Assembly: GCF_036417845.1 (NCBI RefSeq)
Contig: NC_089990.1
Span: forward strand, 317,501-381,500
Direction: 5' to 3'
DNA from: Apteryx mantelli
Lineage: Eukaryota > Chordata > Aves > Apterygiformes > Apterygidae
Length of the DNA: 64,000 bases
Positions within the stretch are counted from its first letter, which is position 1. Every line of letters starts with the position of its first letter. The notes beneath the pieces are model-generated. The model searched no databases. It had not been told where the DNA came from and was given only the letters and a program-made list of their open reading frames with translations. Positions 37,355-49,009 of this stretch are shown here, one piece after another. The position numbers and the translations under genes are program-made.

Positions 37355-39615
37355 ATCATCAGTCTCAGAAAATGAGACAGGAGGTTATTCACTGCAGTAT
37401 CTGGAAGAAGGGACTGTGGCCACCAATCTGTTGGCAGTCAGCAGATCCACTCCCCACTTTTATCGTACAGGTTTCACTACTGGGAAGTAACCAGTGCTGG
37501 TCTTTTTTATGAGAGCCCCAACAAGAAGTCCTGAGCTTGGAGCATGGTGGGAGCATCTCTAGGAGTGAAAGGAAATAAACAGTCTGTAGAGGCTACCGTT
37601 CCTTCTCCAGTTGAATCAGTCATTTTCCAATATGATTCCAGTCATTAAAAACACAAATAAGCAGAAAAAAAAAATCCTCAGAAATGTGGGTGTACAATAG
37701 CAACCATAATTTTGTACTGTCTTCCTGATGGAAAGGCTCATGCTAGCAAATCAAAGTACAAGTCGAGCATGTAGGTTTTCAGCTTAAGGTTGATCCAGTT
37801 TTAAGACCTCTGTGAAAGAGAAAATTTGTTCTGGATTCTAAAGCAACCCGGCCAGATTAGGAACTGCTACCATGTTCCTAGGAATTGCCAAGGAGAAATA
37901 GTAAATCTTTATCACTTGAAAGTACAAGTGAGGTTCATTGTATGTTTATAAAAACAACTTTAATTGTATGAGAACTGTCAAAATGTTTATGAACTTGTAA
38001 GGAAGTGAAATGAATCCTGGAGAAGCCTCGAGGTTAAAGACAATAGGTAGTAAAGATACATTAGGCTAAACAAATCACTAAAGAGGGCACAGAAAATATT
38101 AAACAGACTCAATATACATGTTCTTGGCTGCAGTCAGTCTTGGGCTTGTTTACCACTTCTCATGCACCTGAATATTTGGGATGTCAGTGCCGCGCTGAAC
38201 TGGAATCCCATGAGTCCTGTTTTATCCCTATTTATTCCTTACTGCAAATTGTCTATGGAAGGGAATGCCAGATGTGACGAATCTGGGAGAGGACGAAGTT
38301 TATTCCCAGAAAATTTGAAAACTTCCGCCATCAAACAAATTCATCCAACTTCAGTGCACAATATTTTAGCACCTGTAAGCAAGGCCTTCATCAACTCAGC
38401 AGCAGTAGACCAAAGGGGAACTAAATAATATTTTGCACTGTTGTAGTCATGTTTTGTGAAGGAACAAATGGCACCAGACTTCCTTTGGTGGTGGTTTTTA
38501 TCATGAAATTATATTCATAGAAATAGCATTTTTGCATTTTATTTACATATATCTAAATAGCATTTAAATTTACAAAATTACATTGCATTTTTTGTTTGTA
38601 GATCACAGCACTTAACAAAGAATGGTGCACCTCTCAGCCTGTACTGTACAAGTAGGGGAAGCTGGCAGAGGACCTTGTTTTGAGTAATAAGATGAATGAT
38701 AGTGTCTTTGAGGTCTCAGAAAGTCTTCCCTTGAAAGATAAAAATTTCCAAGTGCTCTCTGCCAAAGCTTTTCATTCTTAAATCATTCAGTCTCCCATTG
38801 CAGTCCTGTCTCTTCACAAAGCTGTGTTCAAACTGTGTCATGCTATATCAGCTGTCAGCCCTGTAAGACCCAGTGATGAACCTGGTCCCCATCAACAGCA
38901 CTGTTGTTATTTCAGGTCCTGCCTCACCTGCTCTCTTCAACTGTGGCACTTAACTGCTGCTCCATTTCTCGATCAGGACCGTGCACTTCTGCCAACGCTC
39001 TTCGTTCCAGAGCTACAGTACTGACTTTAATCCACTGTGCCAAATTAAAGAGTGGCAAAAGGCAATGAGTAACCATTCCACAAACATCAGGATGAGACCT
39101 GCATTATGCATTAAACTTGACCAAAACAAGTACTGAAGAGGAACTTGTGTTCTGGTCACTAAAGCCTTGGCATACTTTCCAATAATAAAAAACTGTACTC
39201 GTGGTCAAAGATTAAACAAATGCCAGAATGATCGACAGCTTGGGAACATACAGCCTGTGAAAAACTCCTACAGCACACTTACTGTAAGGAAGATAAAATG
39301 CTGAATAGTGTGTGTGCAATCTCCCATACCTGGGAGACTGTTCTACCCATCCTGATCACCATTTTGTTGAAAAAAACAGTGCCAAGCTGGGAGGATCTAG
39401 AAAAGAACAACTTACTGATTGGGGATTTCAAGGGAAAAATTTATACGAAGGAATAAAAAAAGATTGAATTAGGAAATCACAGTATGTATAATTCTATCCT
39501 CTGCCCTCTGCCTAGTTCACGTAGCAAACCAGAAATATTTGAAAATGTATGCACTCAGGTGGGAAGGAAATTATTTATAACAGTCCAGTGGGACATGACT
39601 AGGAGCTCTATGTTG
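37355..39615. other. Unique non-coding DNA, no gene recognised
   Basis: A+T-rich, with only short frames. A weak similarity to a MIR-type repeat around 38595-38660 was seen but is not called. Confidence 0.5.
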
Positions 39616-39621
39616 AAAAAA

Positions 39622-39839
39622 ATGTAGGAAGAACCTCAGGAAAATGTCTTGACAGTGAGATGTGTTAGGTTGTTAATTGTTTCCTCAAAAGAATTGGTGG
39701 AAGCTCCATCACCTGGGAAATTTAAAACTTGTCTTGAGCAAACAATAGAAATTTTCCCATAGGGACCAATTCTGTGTGGGACCAAGTAAAACGGATTAAA
39801 TCTACCAACAGGTCTTTTCTATGTTTAATTTTTGTGATG
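39622..39839 (+). mobile_element. Old CR1-family LINE 3' end
   Basis: GTCTTGACAGTGAGATGTGT, TTGTTTCCTCAAAAGAATTG, GTGGAAGCTCCATCACCTGG and CAACAGGTCTTTTCTATG follow in order the 3' end of an older CR1 group (CTTCCTGACAGTGAGAGC, GTTTCCTCAAGGGAAGTG, GTGGAAGCTCCATCACTGGG, ACCTACTAGGTCTTTTCC). It is more diverged than the avian-type copies at 17.6 and 29.5 kb. Confidence 0.82.
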
Positions 39840-39844
39840 CATCT

Positions 39845-42090
39845 GTGGAATGTTGCCTATATGCCAAACCACAGGAAAATCTACACATTCCTAATTTAAA
39901 GAGCCAAAGCCTCAAGCTGGCCAATTTGGATTCCAGCAGCAGCAGCATAGGCTTTGCTCAGTGTTGAAAACTGTTGGCTCTGCAATTATTTTCTGTTCAC
40001 CTGGACTGAGTAAAGTAAAGTACTGAGTAAAGACTTGAGTAAAGAATCCTGTGAAGAAATACAGTTTGGAGAGGGAGTGAATGTTGGGCTTCTCAGAGTG
40101 ACTTCCATGGGGGCAGATGAAATCTGGCTGAAGACTGAAAGAAGCAAATCGACTGAAAATATGTAGCTCATTTTCCTTGGTGGGAGTGTGTCTTCCTTTA
40201 TTTACTCATGAAGGACTGCAATTATTCATGATAATGCCAGTGAATAAGCCAGAACCTGAAAATTACAAAGAGCTAAGGCATTCCAAGAAAATCAAAGTCT
40301 CATCATGGGCAATTAACTCATCATTAAAGTAGGTCCTACTGAAAGAGGGTGATGATTAGAGCGGTCTGATTTTGTCAAAGTCCCTGAGCATACTGAAGTT
40401 GATGAGATGCTTTAACAGTTTGTAAGTTAGAGAGAAGGTGGAATGGAGCTCTGTGGCCTTTCCAGACCAATCTAAAAATCTCTTGCACCATTTTTCTCTT
40501 GTTACGTGTCTTACCTGCATGCTGGGCATATGTGTGTAAGCACAGGCATGTGTCACTTCTCCAAGGCTACTGTGTCCACTCCAGAAAAAAATTGTACACA
40601 ACACTTGTATTTTCGCCTCAGCTGGTGATTAATCAGTTTTAGTAGTTTTTTACAGTACAAGTGCAGTATCTTCTAAGAGTATGCTCCAGGGACTTATCTA
40701 GCATAGGGTTAAAAGGCCTGAGCGATGGATTTAAAATTGCTTAGGGGTGGCAATGGTACAAAACATGCTCAGGTACAAGGGCTTTTGTTATTTCCCTTTG
40801 AAGCTTGTATCTCACTATAAGGAAGTTTTACTTGGTAGTTAGCTTAATGTCTCCTTTGCACAATTTTCACATTCCTCCCAGCTGTAGACTTCCAACCAAA
40901 ATACATCATTTCTCCCATTTTTCATATCACCAAGTTTATGTCTGTGCTGTCTCTGTGTTCCTCTGGTTAATCTTTTCCTAGTGTGCAAGGGCTGCATAGC
41001 TTGTGTCTGAGGATAGAATTCAGCCATGTGATTTTATTTCCTGGATCAGGACCTATAAAAAGATGCATTCCTGGAATTAGACACTTTCCAAGCCCATCCT
41101 GTGCCCAATGAGACACAGACGCCTTGCAGCAAGGAAACCCCTCCGCCCTCCTTTTGTAAAATCAATAACAACAGCGTGTGAGTCTAAGAGCCCATGTTAA
41201 AAATAAAATTAAATGACAGGTTCTAAATAGAGCAATTTCCCTGTCCCAGACCAGACACTGTGAAGTTTTCCAGTTTCCACTGTTCATCTCCTTCCTGCTT
41301 TCCCAAACCTGGCACCAAGTCTGCAGTCAGGCTAGGAACAGAGCAGTCTTTAACTCTCGTGGGCTGGCTGGAGGTGGTACACAGCCCTGACCTCATCCTC
41401 CTTCCTCTTCCCTTTCCCCTCTTTATCCAGTGAGAAATTTTGTACTGAGGGGGCCTCCAAGGGATGAATGCTTTCCTAGCGCTGGTCTGGCCCTTGCTGG
41501 TCTTTGCTGCAAGGGCAGAGACAAGAGCTGGGAGGAAAGCCAGCAGCCAGAGCACCCAGGGACGAGGAAAAAGTTAATTTGATCTCCATCACCCTCTTCA
41601 TTCTCCCTGGCTGGCACTGTGGCTGCAAAGTGTGCAGGGACCTGACGGGGGAGAAGTCAACCACACCCTACGCTGCATGAACCCTCCATCCCTCACCAGC
41701 CTCCCACCTGAGCATTCCTATTTCCTGGGATTAAAGCCTCTGAGATGAGTCCCTCTGATTGCAATGTCTGCTGCAGGAAATGTCAGAGCCACGAATGCAT
41801 TCTCTCCCACCCCCTGAAGCCAGCATGCCCTGGTGTCTCCCAACCCTCCTGCATGCTGTCAGTGCAATGGGAGACCTGGGCCTGGCTCTGCTGTGTGGCA
41901 GAAGCCTTGGCCACACTTCCTTCAGTCCCTTTGGTTTACAGACACTCCATGGCAGCCTGCCACTTGCATGAATTGCTGTGCTCTCCTTGGGAACCGTAGC
42001 AAAAAGCAACATTTCTGGCCATATGTGTGAGGAGCTACGGTTTTATGATCTCAGAGAAAATGTGCTATTTTCAATGATGCTTTCCTGTCA
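39845..42090. other. Unique non-coding DNA, no gene recognised
   Basis: Holds a short array of TGAGTAAAG motifs at 40006-40044. From about 41220 to 42000 several overlapping frames are open on both strands (for example 110 codons minus at 41223-41555 and 84 codons plus at 41745-41999), none recognisable. The latter lies just upstream of the candidate exons at 42.1 kb. Confidence 0.45.
40006..40044. repeat. Short TGAGTAAAG tandem motif
   Basis: The motif (C)TGAGTAAAG occurs three times with an extra TAAAG copy between, at 40006-40044. A minor local duplication. Confidence 0.8.
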
Positions 42091-42093
42091 CAG

Positions 42094-42199
42094 CCTGCTG
42101 GGTTCTGGTTCATTGTGGACCTGAATGGAAAAGGGAGCCTTATTGAGTCGCAGGCCCTGCATTATATAGCACAGCACCAACATCATCCTGCAGATCCAG
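42094..42199 (+). other. Candidate exon A (unidentified transcript)
   Basis: A 106-bp block lies between an acceptor-like TTTCCTGTCACAG and a donor-like CCAG|GTATTT. One frame is open from end to end and contains GFWFIVDLNGKGSLIE and ends about HHPADP; the other two plus frames have stops. It would join in phase to candidate exon B after a 98-bp intron with a good pyrimidine content. I recognise no domain and cannot name a gene. It could equally be a non-coding RNA exon or chance. Confidence 0.22.
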
Positions 42200-42297
42200 G
42201 TATTTCTTTTCCTTCTTTCTTTGCACTTGCATTTATATCATTAAATATTTGCAAAAGAGTAAAGATGTCCCCCTGATGTCTTGTTTGGATTTTGCAG

Positions 42298-42364
42298 TGG
42301 ATGGATTACACACGGCTGGATGGTGGTACTGCTTACACGTATCCAAAGACAGCTTTATACAGAG
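42298..42364 (+). other. Candidate exon B (unidentified transcript)
   Basis: A 67-bp block after the acceptor TTGTTTGGATTTTGCAG and before the donor AGAG|GTAAAC. All three frames are open. In the phase set by candidate exon A it reads DGLHTAGWWYCLHVSKDSF. A further acceptor (TCTTCTGTTTTCAG) precedes 42407, where the same phase continues for about 20 codons to a TAG at 42465-42467, but the intervening intron would be only 42 bp, which is too short for normal vertebrate splicing. No family recognised. Confidence 0.2.
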
Positions 42365-44904
42365 GTAAACTAAAATTCAGGTGCCAGTGAGCTCTTCTGT
42401 TTTCAGGTCTCATTGCCCTAGGCTTGCTAGTGTTATCTTCTGTGACAGCTCCAGAGTGGCTTTGTAGATATGCACAGTGGAGACCATTTCAGTCACTTGG
42501 GTGGCTGACACATGTACACCACTTGCTGGCATAGATTTCTTCTCCTTAAAAGGCATTGTTTTGAAAGGCCATTGAAAATGATCTTGTTTCTTATACAAGT
42601 TTGAGGACCCCCATCCTGTGCCACTGGCTTTTTGGGGAGAAAGGATAATAACAACAGCTCAATGTATTCACTGTCTCTTCAGAAGCCCTGGGTGTCCACA
42701 GTCCCCTCTGCTGGGAAGCAGCGCATTGGGCCTCAGCATGTGTCAGAACTATGAAGTTGGGGACCATGAGTTCTGGATGAGGTCCTCAGGGCCCAGAGAC
42801 ATGGCTTGGCAAACTAGAACCCTTCATTTTCATGTCCTGCTCCATCCAAACACACTCAATACCTTGTCCTGCCCTGGTCAAAACTGTAGATTCTGACTCA
42901 TGTAGAGAAGCCATTCATAAACAAGAAGGTAAAACAGGCTGCCTCTCACAGAAGGCAGAGCGATAGTACAGGTCTTCCTGAATTATCTTTTACTCTAAAC
43001 AGTGAAATAGTTTCCACTGTTTGCTGGGATGAGCAACTGCACTTGCCTAACCTGCTCCTGAATTTACTCACTATCAAAGGATTGGAGGAGTTGCTTATCT
43101 TCCAAGCTTTCTGGATCCCATGATGAAGATGACCCTTTGTATCCTAAGCCACTCACTCCTGGTTTACCACCCACTCCAGTAAACAAAAGCAGCAAGTTTT
43201 GAAGTGTAGCTATGTCCTGAAGTTACTTTTTCATGATGATGGGGAAGGCTGAACAGGTCACAGTCTAGCTTTAGTGGATGAATTTAGTGCCAATAAAAAG
43301 GGTTCTGACAGCAACTGTGGAAGGTGACAGTCTCTGCTTAGCAATAGGTACATGGTTATACCTGTGCAGCAGAGGAGGGCCTGAAAAACACTGACCTATT
43401 TTATATAATCACTTAAGCAGATATTGGCTGATTATGCTGATTTAGGCTTGACTTGAGCAGGTGATGGACTATATCAAAGCTGTAGCTGCAGTCAAAAGTC
43501 TTCTGGAGAAAGCAGGAGATCACTTATTGACATGCTTAGGTCAGCACAGGACTGCAAGTGCTACATTTTGCAAATTAACATACTGCCTTCATTCCTTAGC
43601 TTCTTTAAAAGCACTGTTTCAGAAGTTATTTCACATCCCTTGTGAATAACGCCCTTTCTCGTCTTAATCACAGCAGAAGAGAGGTGGCCAGTCTTTCCTC
43701 TAGGAGGGAGTACTTTAGTTAGATAGAGCTCACAAAAGTCAGGAGGAAGAGAGGCAGTGGAGGACAGGGAACATAGCCAGCAAGACGATGGGTGCTAATG
43801 TCCATCAGTGAGTGCAGAAGAGCTGCCAAAGAGCTGCCAGGGAGTCAGGTGGTTTCTTCTGAGGGTGTGTGTGAGGGTGGTTTCCAAAGATAAAACATAC
43901 TGAGCTTTGTGCTCCCTTTTTATGGGCTAGTTTAATCCACCAGGGACTCACTGATGGGGCAAAAATAACATGACATCTGATCCTCTCAAGGAATTAAGAA
44001 AGCAGAATTCCTCCAGAGGTTTACCCGATACTTCACTGACCCCTCACTCTAACATATCCATCATTAGGACTGTTGGTCTGATATCAAAGGCCTGGACACC
44101 AACTACAAACTCTACCCAGGTAGAGGTATTCTTGCTTATTGCAGGATTGTGACCCAACTTTGCAAATTTTGTACCATGACATTTCTGCAAACCGTTGGAC
44201 TGCTGACACTCCCTGTTCTGTGAAATGGAAGTTGAGAGACATAATGTAACGTTTGCCCTTTGATTTGAATGAAATATTCATTGCAGGCAGACTCCCACCC
44301 AGACCCAGAGGTATAGTCGCACCCCTCCAGGCATAACTGGACCTCCAGTGTTTGATTAAGAATTCATGTCCCAAAGCTTTTTAAATGTTTTTATTTTTTG
44401 TGTTTTTTTTTTTCCCCTCCCTTCTTTGCATTAGTGCCACGCACTTCCTAGGATAGAAATTAGTAAGAGAAAAAAATGGTGATGGAGACAGACAAGAAGA
44501 AACATCTGTCAGCCAAATGTTCTCTCAAGACTGACACTCCAATTTTCAGTCTATGAACAGCACTTTTTGTCTCCTGCCAGAGGGTGAATCTGGATGGGTG
44601 CCCAGGAGTCAAACACGAGCTGAGTAGAGAAAGCATCAGCACAGCCAGTAATACAGGAAAAGGCGGAATTTTTGTGGAATCTTCACTCTTTCCTGCTGGT
44701 TTCCTGCTTACTACATGTGAGCAACAGAGTCAGCTTTTGTATTGGAAACTGAAGCAGAGCAGCTATTCTGGGATGACCAGATTATGAAAAATAGCCCACT
44801 GATAACCCACTGCCACTAACCTGACTTTAACCTTTTTTGTGATGTGTAATTCCTAATAACTGCTATGATTTCCACAAGTATGGTCAAAGTTCTTTCTCCT
44901 TCTT

Positions 44905-44923
44905 TTTATTTATTTATTTATTT
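44905..44923. repeat. (ATTT)n microsatellite
   Basis: About four to five tandem TTTA units. Simple repeat. Confidence 0.85.
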
Positions 44924-46904
44924 GTATTTATCTCATTCCTTTGGTAAAAAATCTATCAGCCATCCAGCATCAGGGAAGACACAAATACTAAGTCAGTGCA
45001 GTTACCAGACCTAGAGATCTCACACACATGCACACAGGTAGCTCCCCCTTGCACAGTCTTTCCCTGTCACGGTCATAATAGTTTCTATTATTGATATAGA
45101 TTGATGTATGTGGTATATTAATTCAGGAAAATCTTTCTCTGGAGACCTCACAGCCTTTGTCGGTGCAAGGACTAATGTCAAATCTTTCACTTGAACTTCT
45201 TGTTATTAAAGAACAAAAATTAAGATGAGCATTCACCAAGATGTTTCCTTCATTGTGTTTCAGACCTGCTGTGAGAGAGAACCAGTTTGATTTATTGCAG
45301 ACACTTCACCCAGAACCAGGCTGTGGGTGAGACATATAAATGTGTGTTTGTATAAAGAGATTACATTTAACCCGAAGCCATAAGCCTGGTGAGGGGCTAA
45401 ATGCAGCTTTCCCAGGGTCTTGACAGTATTTTGCACAGAAAGAAGGAAAAAAAAAATCTCTCACAAAAATATATCACAATGCAGTTTTAGAACGACTTAC
45501 ACTGTAAACCTGACCTACCTGAGAATAAACCTTAATTAGACTAAATGAATTTTCTTCTTTTGTTTGAAAGAAAACGGTCCCATGCCCCATCCCAAGAAAC
45601 TGGCCTATAAGCGACTGCCAGAGAGATGGGAGGCTTGAGAGATAACTTGCTAACCAACACTCTTGTTATCGTTATGGCTCAAACGTGATTAATTCCTGTG
45701 GAATTTGTTGCAATAATATTAGTCCTGGTGACCTCATTTGTTATGCATGTTGCTGCCATTAAGACTCCAATGTGTTGCCTAAAAGATACTGAGCTTGCAG
45801 CCATCTGTGCTGTACCTGCTGTGAGGATATCTGGATCTCCTCATCCGCAATTGCTGCCTAATTCTTCCCCTTTGGCAGTGGTTTTGTAGCTGAAGCTGTT
45901 AAAGGAGAACCACTGGCAGCGATTCAGGTGGTTTGAGGTTTGGGACCGGTCTGATGTCCCAGCACGTTTAGAATTTGCCTTGCTGCCGCTCCACTCACTG
46001 AGAGATCCTCACTTTATTTAATTTGTCTTTGTCAAGTTTTGGCATTCACTTTTTTGTCATCTTTCATCATCCTGGTCAAATGTCTCCTATTTATCCATCT
46101 TCATACTTCTCTCTCCTGACAGATACTGGGGCCTGCTGACCCGGACTGTTCCTTCCATCCGCAGCATGACTCTCATTTGAACTTGGTTATTACAGAAAGC
46201 AAGAAAGATTAAATCAATTTAAAACTCTCTTGATTGCCAAATATAACTGGGACAAACACAGCTACTGTCAGAGGTTGCTGGACCCAGATGCTCTACCCAG
46301 GGGTTAGAATAAGAATCCATTTTCATTCAAGTGACCACTATGGTTGATCCCATCCCTCCACACTGTTTAACTCCCACATGAATAAATACGGTTTGTCAGC
46401 TACACAGAGTCAGATTAACCCACTTTTCTTGAGTTTCAACCCTGCTCCTAAAAGGTAACCATTCATTGTGTGTATCCAGCAAGTCAGCAGATCCCCAAAA
46501 TGCCCGTGCGGGTGCCTAACGCTGAAGAAATCAAGTTTTCAGACTTTCTGAGTTTGCGGTGGCAGGACTGAGGTCCTGTACTTCACGAGATCTAGACGAA
46601 CCCTGTAGTCATGTACCTTGAGCCACCTTTATCCCAACTAGCCTATGCTCATTTTGCAGGTCTGCACAACGAGGTTAATGCACACTGATTTCACAGCGGG
46701 TTGTACAACCTCTTCAGTGCCTGCACTGTGAGATGTATTATTAATAATCAATTTCTTTGTCTTCCTAGGACATTTTGTCCTGTTCTCTGCAAACATGACT
46801 TAATGTATTTCCCTTGGCTTCATTTCATCCCATTATTTTTAATTGTAGCCTGTATCTGGGATGAAACTGTGCAAAAGGATGTTTAAGATTTGAACCTCGT
46901 TCGA

Positions 46905-47030
46905 AAAAAGTTCTAGCAACAAGATCTGTAAAACCCTGGGATCATTTCCCAAGCTGAATGGATGGAAACCCTAACATTTAATTGATTTTAATCTGGGCTT
47001 GATAGGCATGTGCTTTGGAATGTGCTGCAG
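46905..47030 (+). mobile_element. Possible very old CR1-type 3' relic
   Basis: GATCTGTAAAACCCTGGGAT, CATTTCCCAAGCTGAATGG and TAATCTGGGCTTGATAGGCA resemble blocks of ancient CR1/L3-type tails (TGTAAAACTCTGGAAT, ATTTACCAAGGGATG, AAACAAGACTGGA). Order is right but divergence is heavy, so this is tentative. Confidence 0.33.
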
Positions 47031-48828
47031 GAAACCAACTTACGCTGGGCCAAAGTGCCTTTCCACCCCTACGTATCTCCCTACCCCAGAGCTGAGGCTT
47101 GAAAAGGATGCCATGGAGGGCAGATATTTCTTTGTCCAACAGATAAATTTGAGATCGATTTATCCTTTGTGCCATGTGACTTCTGTAGCACAACAGAAAG
47201 GAAATAAAGAGCAGAGAAAGCAAAGCACCTCCTCATTCAGAGAGATTTTACATGTTGGCCTAGACACTCACAGTGTCAGGCAACATTAGTAAGCTGTGAA
47301 GGCAGCAGTGATGAATGCGCAAGTATTAGTGAAATCAGATATTACAGTGGCTGGGTTCCTCTGAGTCAAAGATAAACCTAACCAGGCCAACACCACCACC
47401 TAAACAGAGGTAGATAGTGGGGAGTGTCAGTGGTAAGGAATAACCAGGGCTTTCCAATTCACCCCTTGGTGCCAGTGGCTCAGCCTGCTGAGACAGCAAA
47501 GCAGTATATGCAAATAGAGATTCCTTTTTAAAAATGAAATGGAGTTTGGTTTTCTTCTGCCCTTACTTTCCACGAATGCTCCCTAGAAGAACTGACTAGT
47601 AGAAATAGCTAAGAAAACATGAACTAATGACAAAGATTTGCTGAGAACAAATGTTAAATCAGGGAATGGCAGCAGAAAGGAGAGTCCGGTGGTAATGGTC
47701 ACCTCACTGGAGGCAGAGTCACTCCATGTGAGCCAGGTGTATTAGTAAAGCAGGTCAGGTTCTGAACAGTGCATCTGAGCCAGGAGCTGCCTGTGAAGGG
47801 CTTGAGCATGGAGGATGTGTTCACAGATTGGAACAAGCAAATAGTTTCAAATAATGAGTCAATTAGAGAAAATTGGGGGGGAGGGCACAGAAGACTTGCA
47901 GACAAAGGGTGAACTGTTTTGAATACATTACTGACTATGAGTAATTCCTGCTGCTCTCAAGAGAAGAAAACGAGTTGTTTAAAAGATTCTAACATCCTTC
48001 AAAATATATTAAAAGCCTTTCTTCCTAAATGCTTTTTCTTTTAGCTTAATGACCCTGAAATGTTTTTAATTACTTTTCCACTAAAGTTTTGGCCACCCTG
48101 GATTTTAGGAATAATCAGCAACAATTCTTTCCCAGCCCTGCTACTTCTCCTAGGGTATTTCTGTTTCCTACTAATAGTGGGAGCAAAGTAGCTTGGTAGG
48201 CATTTGATGAAGAACCATCAGAGAAGCCCTTTAAAATCATTTCATCATCCCATGCAGCTCTGATCCTGGTTGCTTTTAGGTATCCACAAGACCTGAGCAT
48301 GTGTAACTCTGGAGATGTTTTGTATGGGCTCTCGAAGGGGCCTGAGAAGGAGCAACCCAAATATAATGTGGACAGTTTGGACTCCTTTGAAGAAGAATCA
48401 CAAGGTGAGTGAGAGTAGTTACACCTAATGCAGACATCTCCAGCAGAGCCGAAGCTGGGAGCCTCAACTCTCTCTGCGGTCCATGCAAAAGGAGAATTTT
48501 TTCCAGAAGCCAACACAGAGCATCCAGGGTGGGCAGCAGTTACAAATCATATGATGGAGGCATTTTCAGGCAAAATGGGGTCTACCTCTCCATATCAATA
48601 ATATGTGTAGCAAGGGAGCTAGGCTCTTAGCTTGGGAATCTAAATTAGGTGTCTGACGTCAGACTATGACAATAGTAGGAGTATTAAGTTTTAGGTATAT
48701 TAAGTACAAATGTTTAGGAGCTGAGCGACTTTAAATCAAACTCAAATCACTCTATTTAAGATTTACATTGCTACAGCGGTCTGGGGCTGTCACCAACAGT
48801 CCAATGGCTGAACACGAGGAACACTTTT

Positions 48829-49005
48829 GTGATCCTGGACCAAGTACTTCACATCACTCTGATTGCTGCCTTCTCAGCTTTGTCTGTGCTACATAATCTG
48901 CAAGTCCTCTGGGGCAGAGGGGACCTCTCCCCTGTCTGTTCAGAGGCACTAGTACAGTCAGGTCCTGACCTGTCATACAAATGCCTATACAAATACGATT
49001 GTATT
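48829..49005 (+). mobile_element. Ancient L2/MIR-type retroposon relic
   Basis: GTGATCCTGGACCAAGTACT resembles the MIR-type TGACCTTGGGCAAGTCACTT block. It is followed by CTGCAAGTCCTCTGGGGCAG, then GGACCTCTCCCCTGTCTGT, a CACTAGTACAGTCAGGTCCT block and an ACAAATGCC tail. This parallels the amniote tail (CTGTAAGCTCTTTGGGGCAG, GGACCATCTC, GTACAGCGCCTAGCACA, TGGGGTCCTG, ACAAATAAT). Confidence 0.68.
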
Positions 49006-49009
49006 CCAT

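Larger units (their letters stand above)
42470..48825. other. Unique non-coding DNA, no gene recognised
   Basis: Only short unrecognised frames. One at 45698-45889 begins with a hydrophobic stretch but has no ATG at its start and no supporting context. An (ATTT)n run lies at 44905-44923. Confidence 0.5.

Noticed and set aside
38595..38660. Possible MIR-type relic (GATCACAGCACTTAACAAAG)
   Set aside because: One short resemblance without a second matching block.
45698..45889. Small frame with a hydrophobic, signal-peptide-like start
   Set aside because: It begins with GTG, not ATG, the surrounding DNA has no promoter or splice features, and no family matches.
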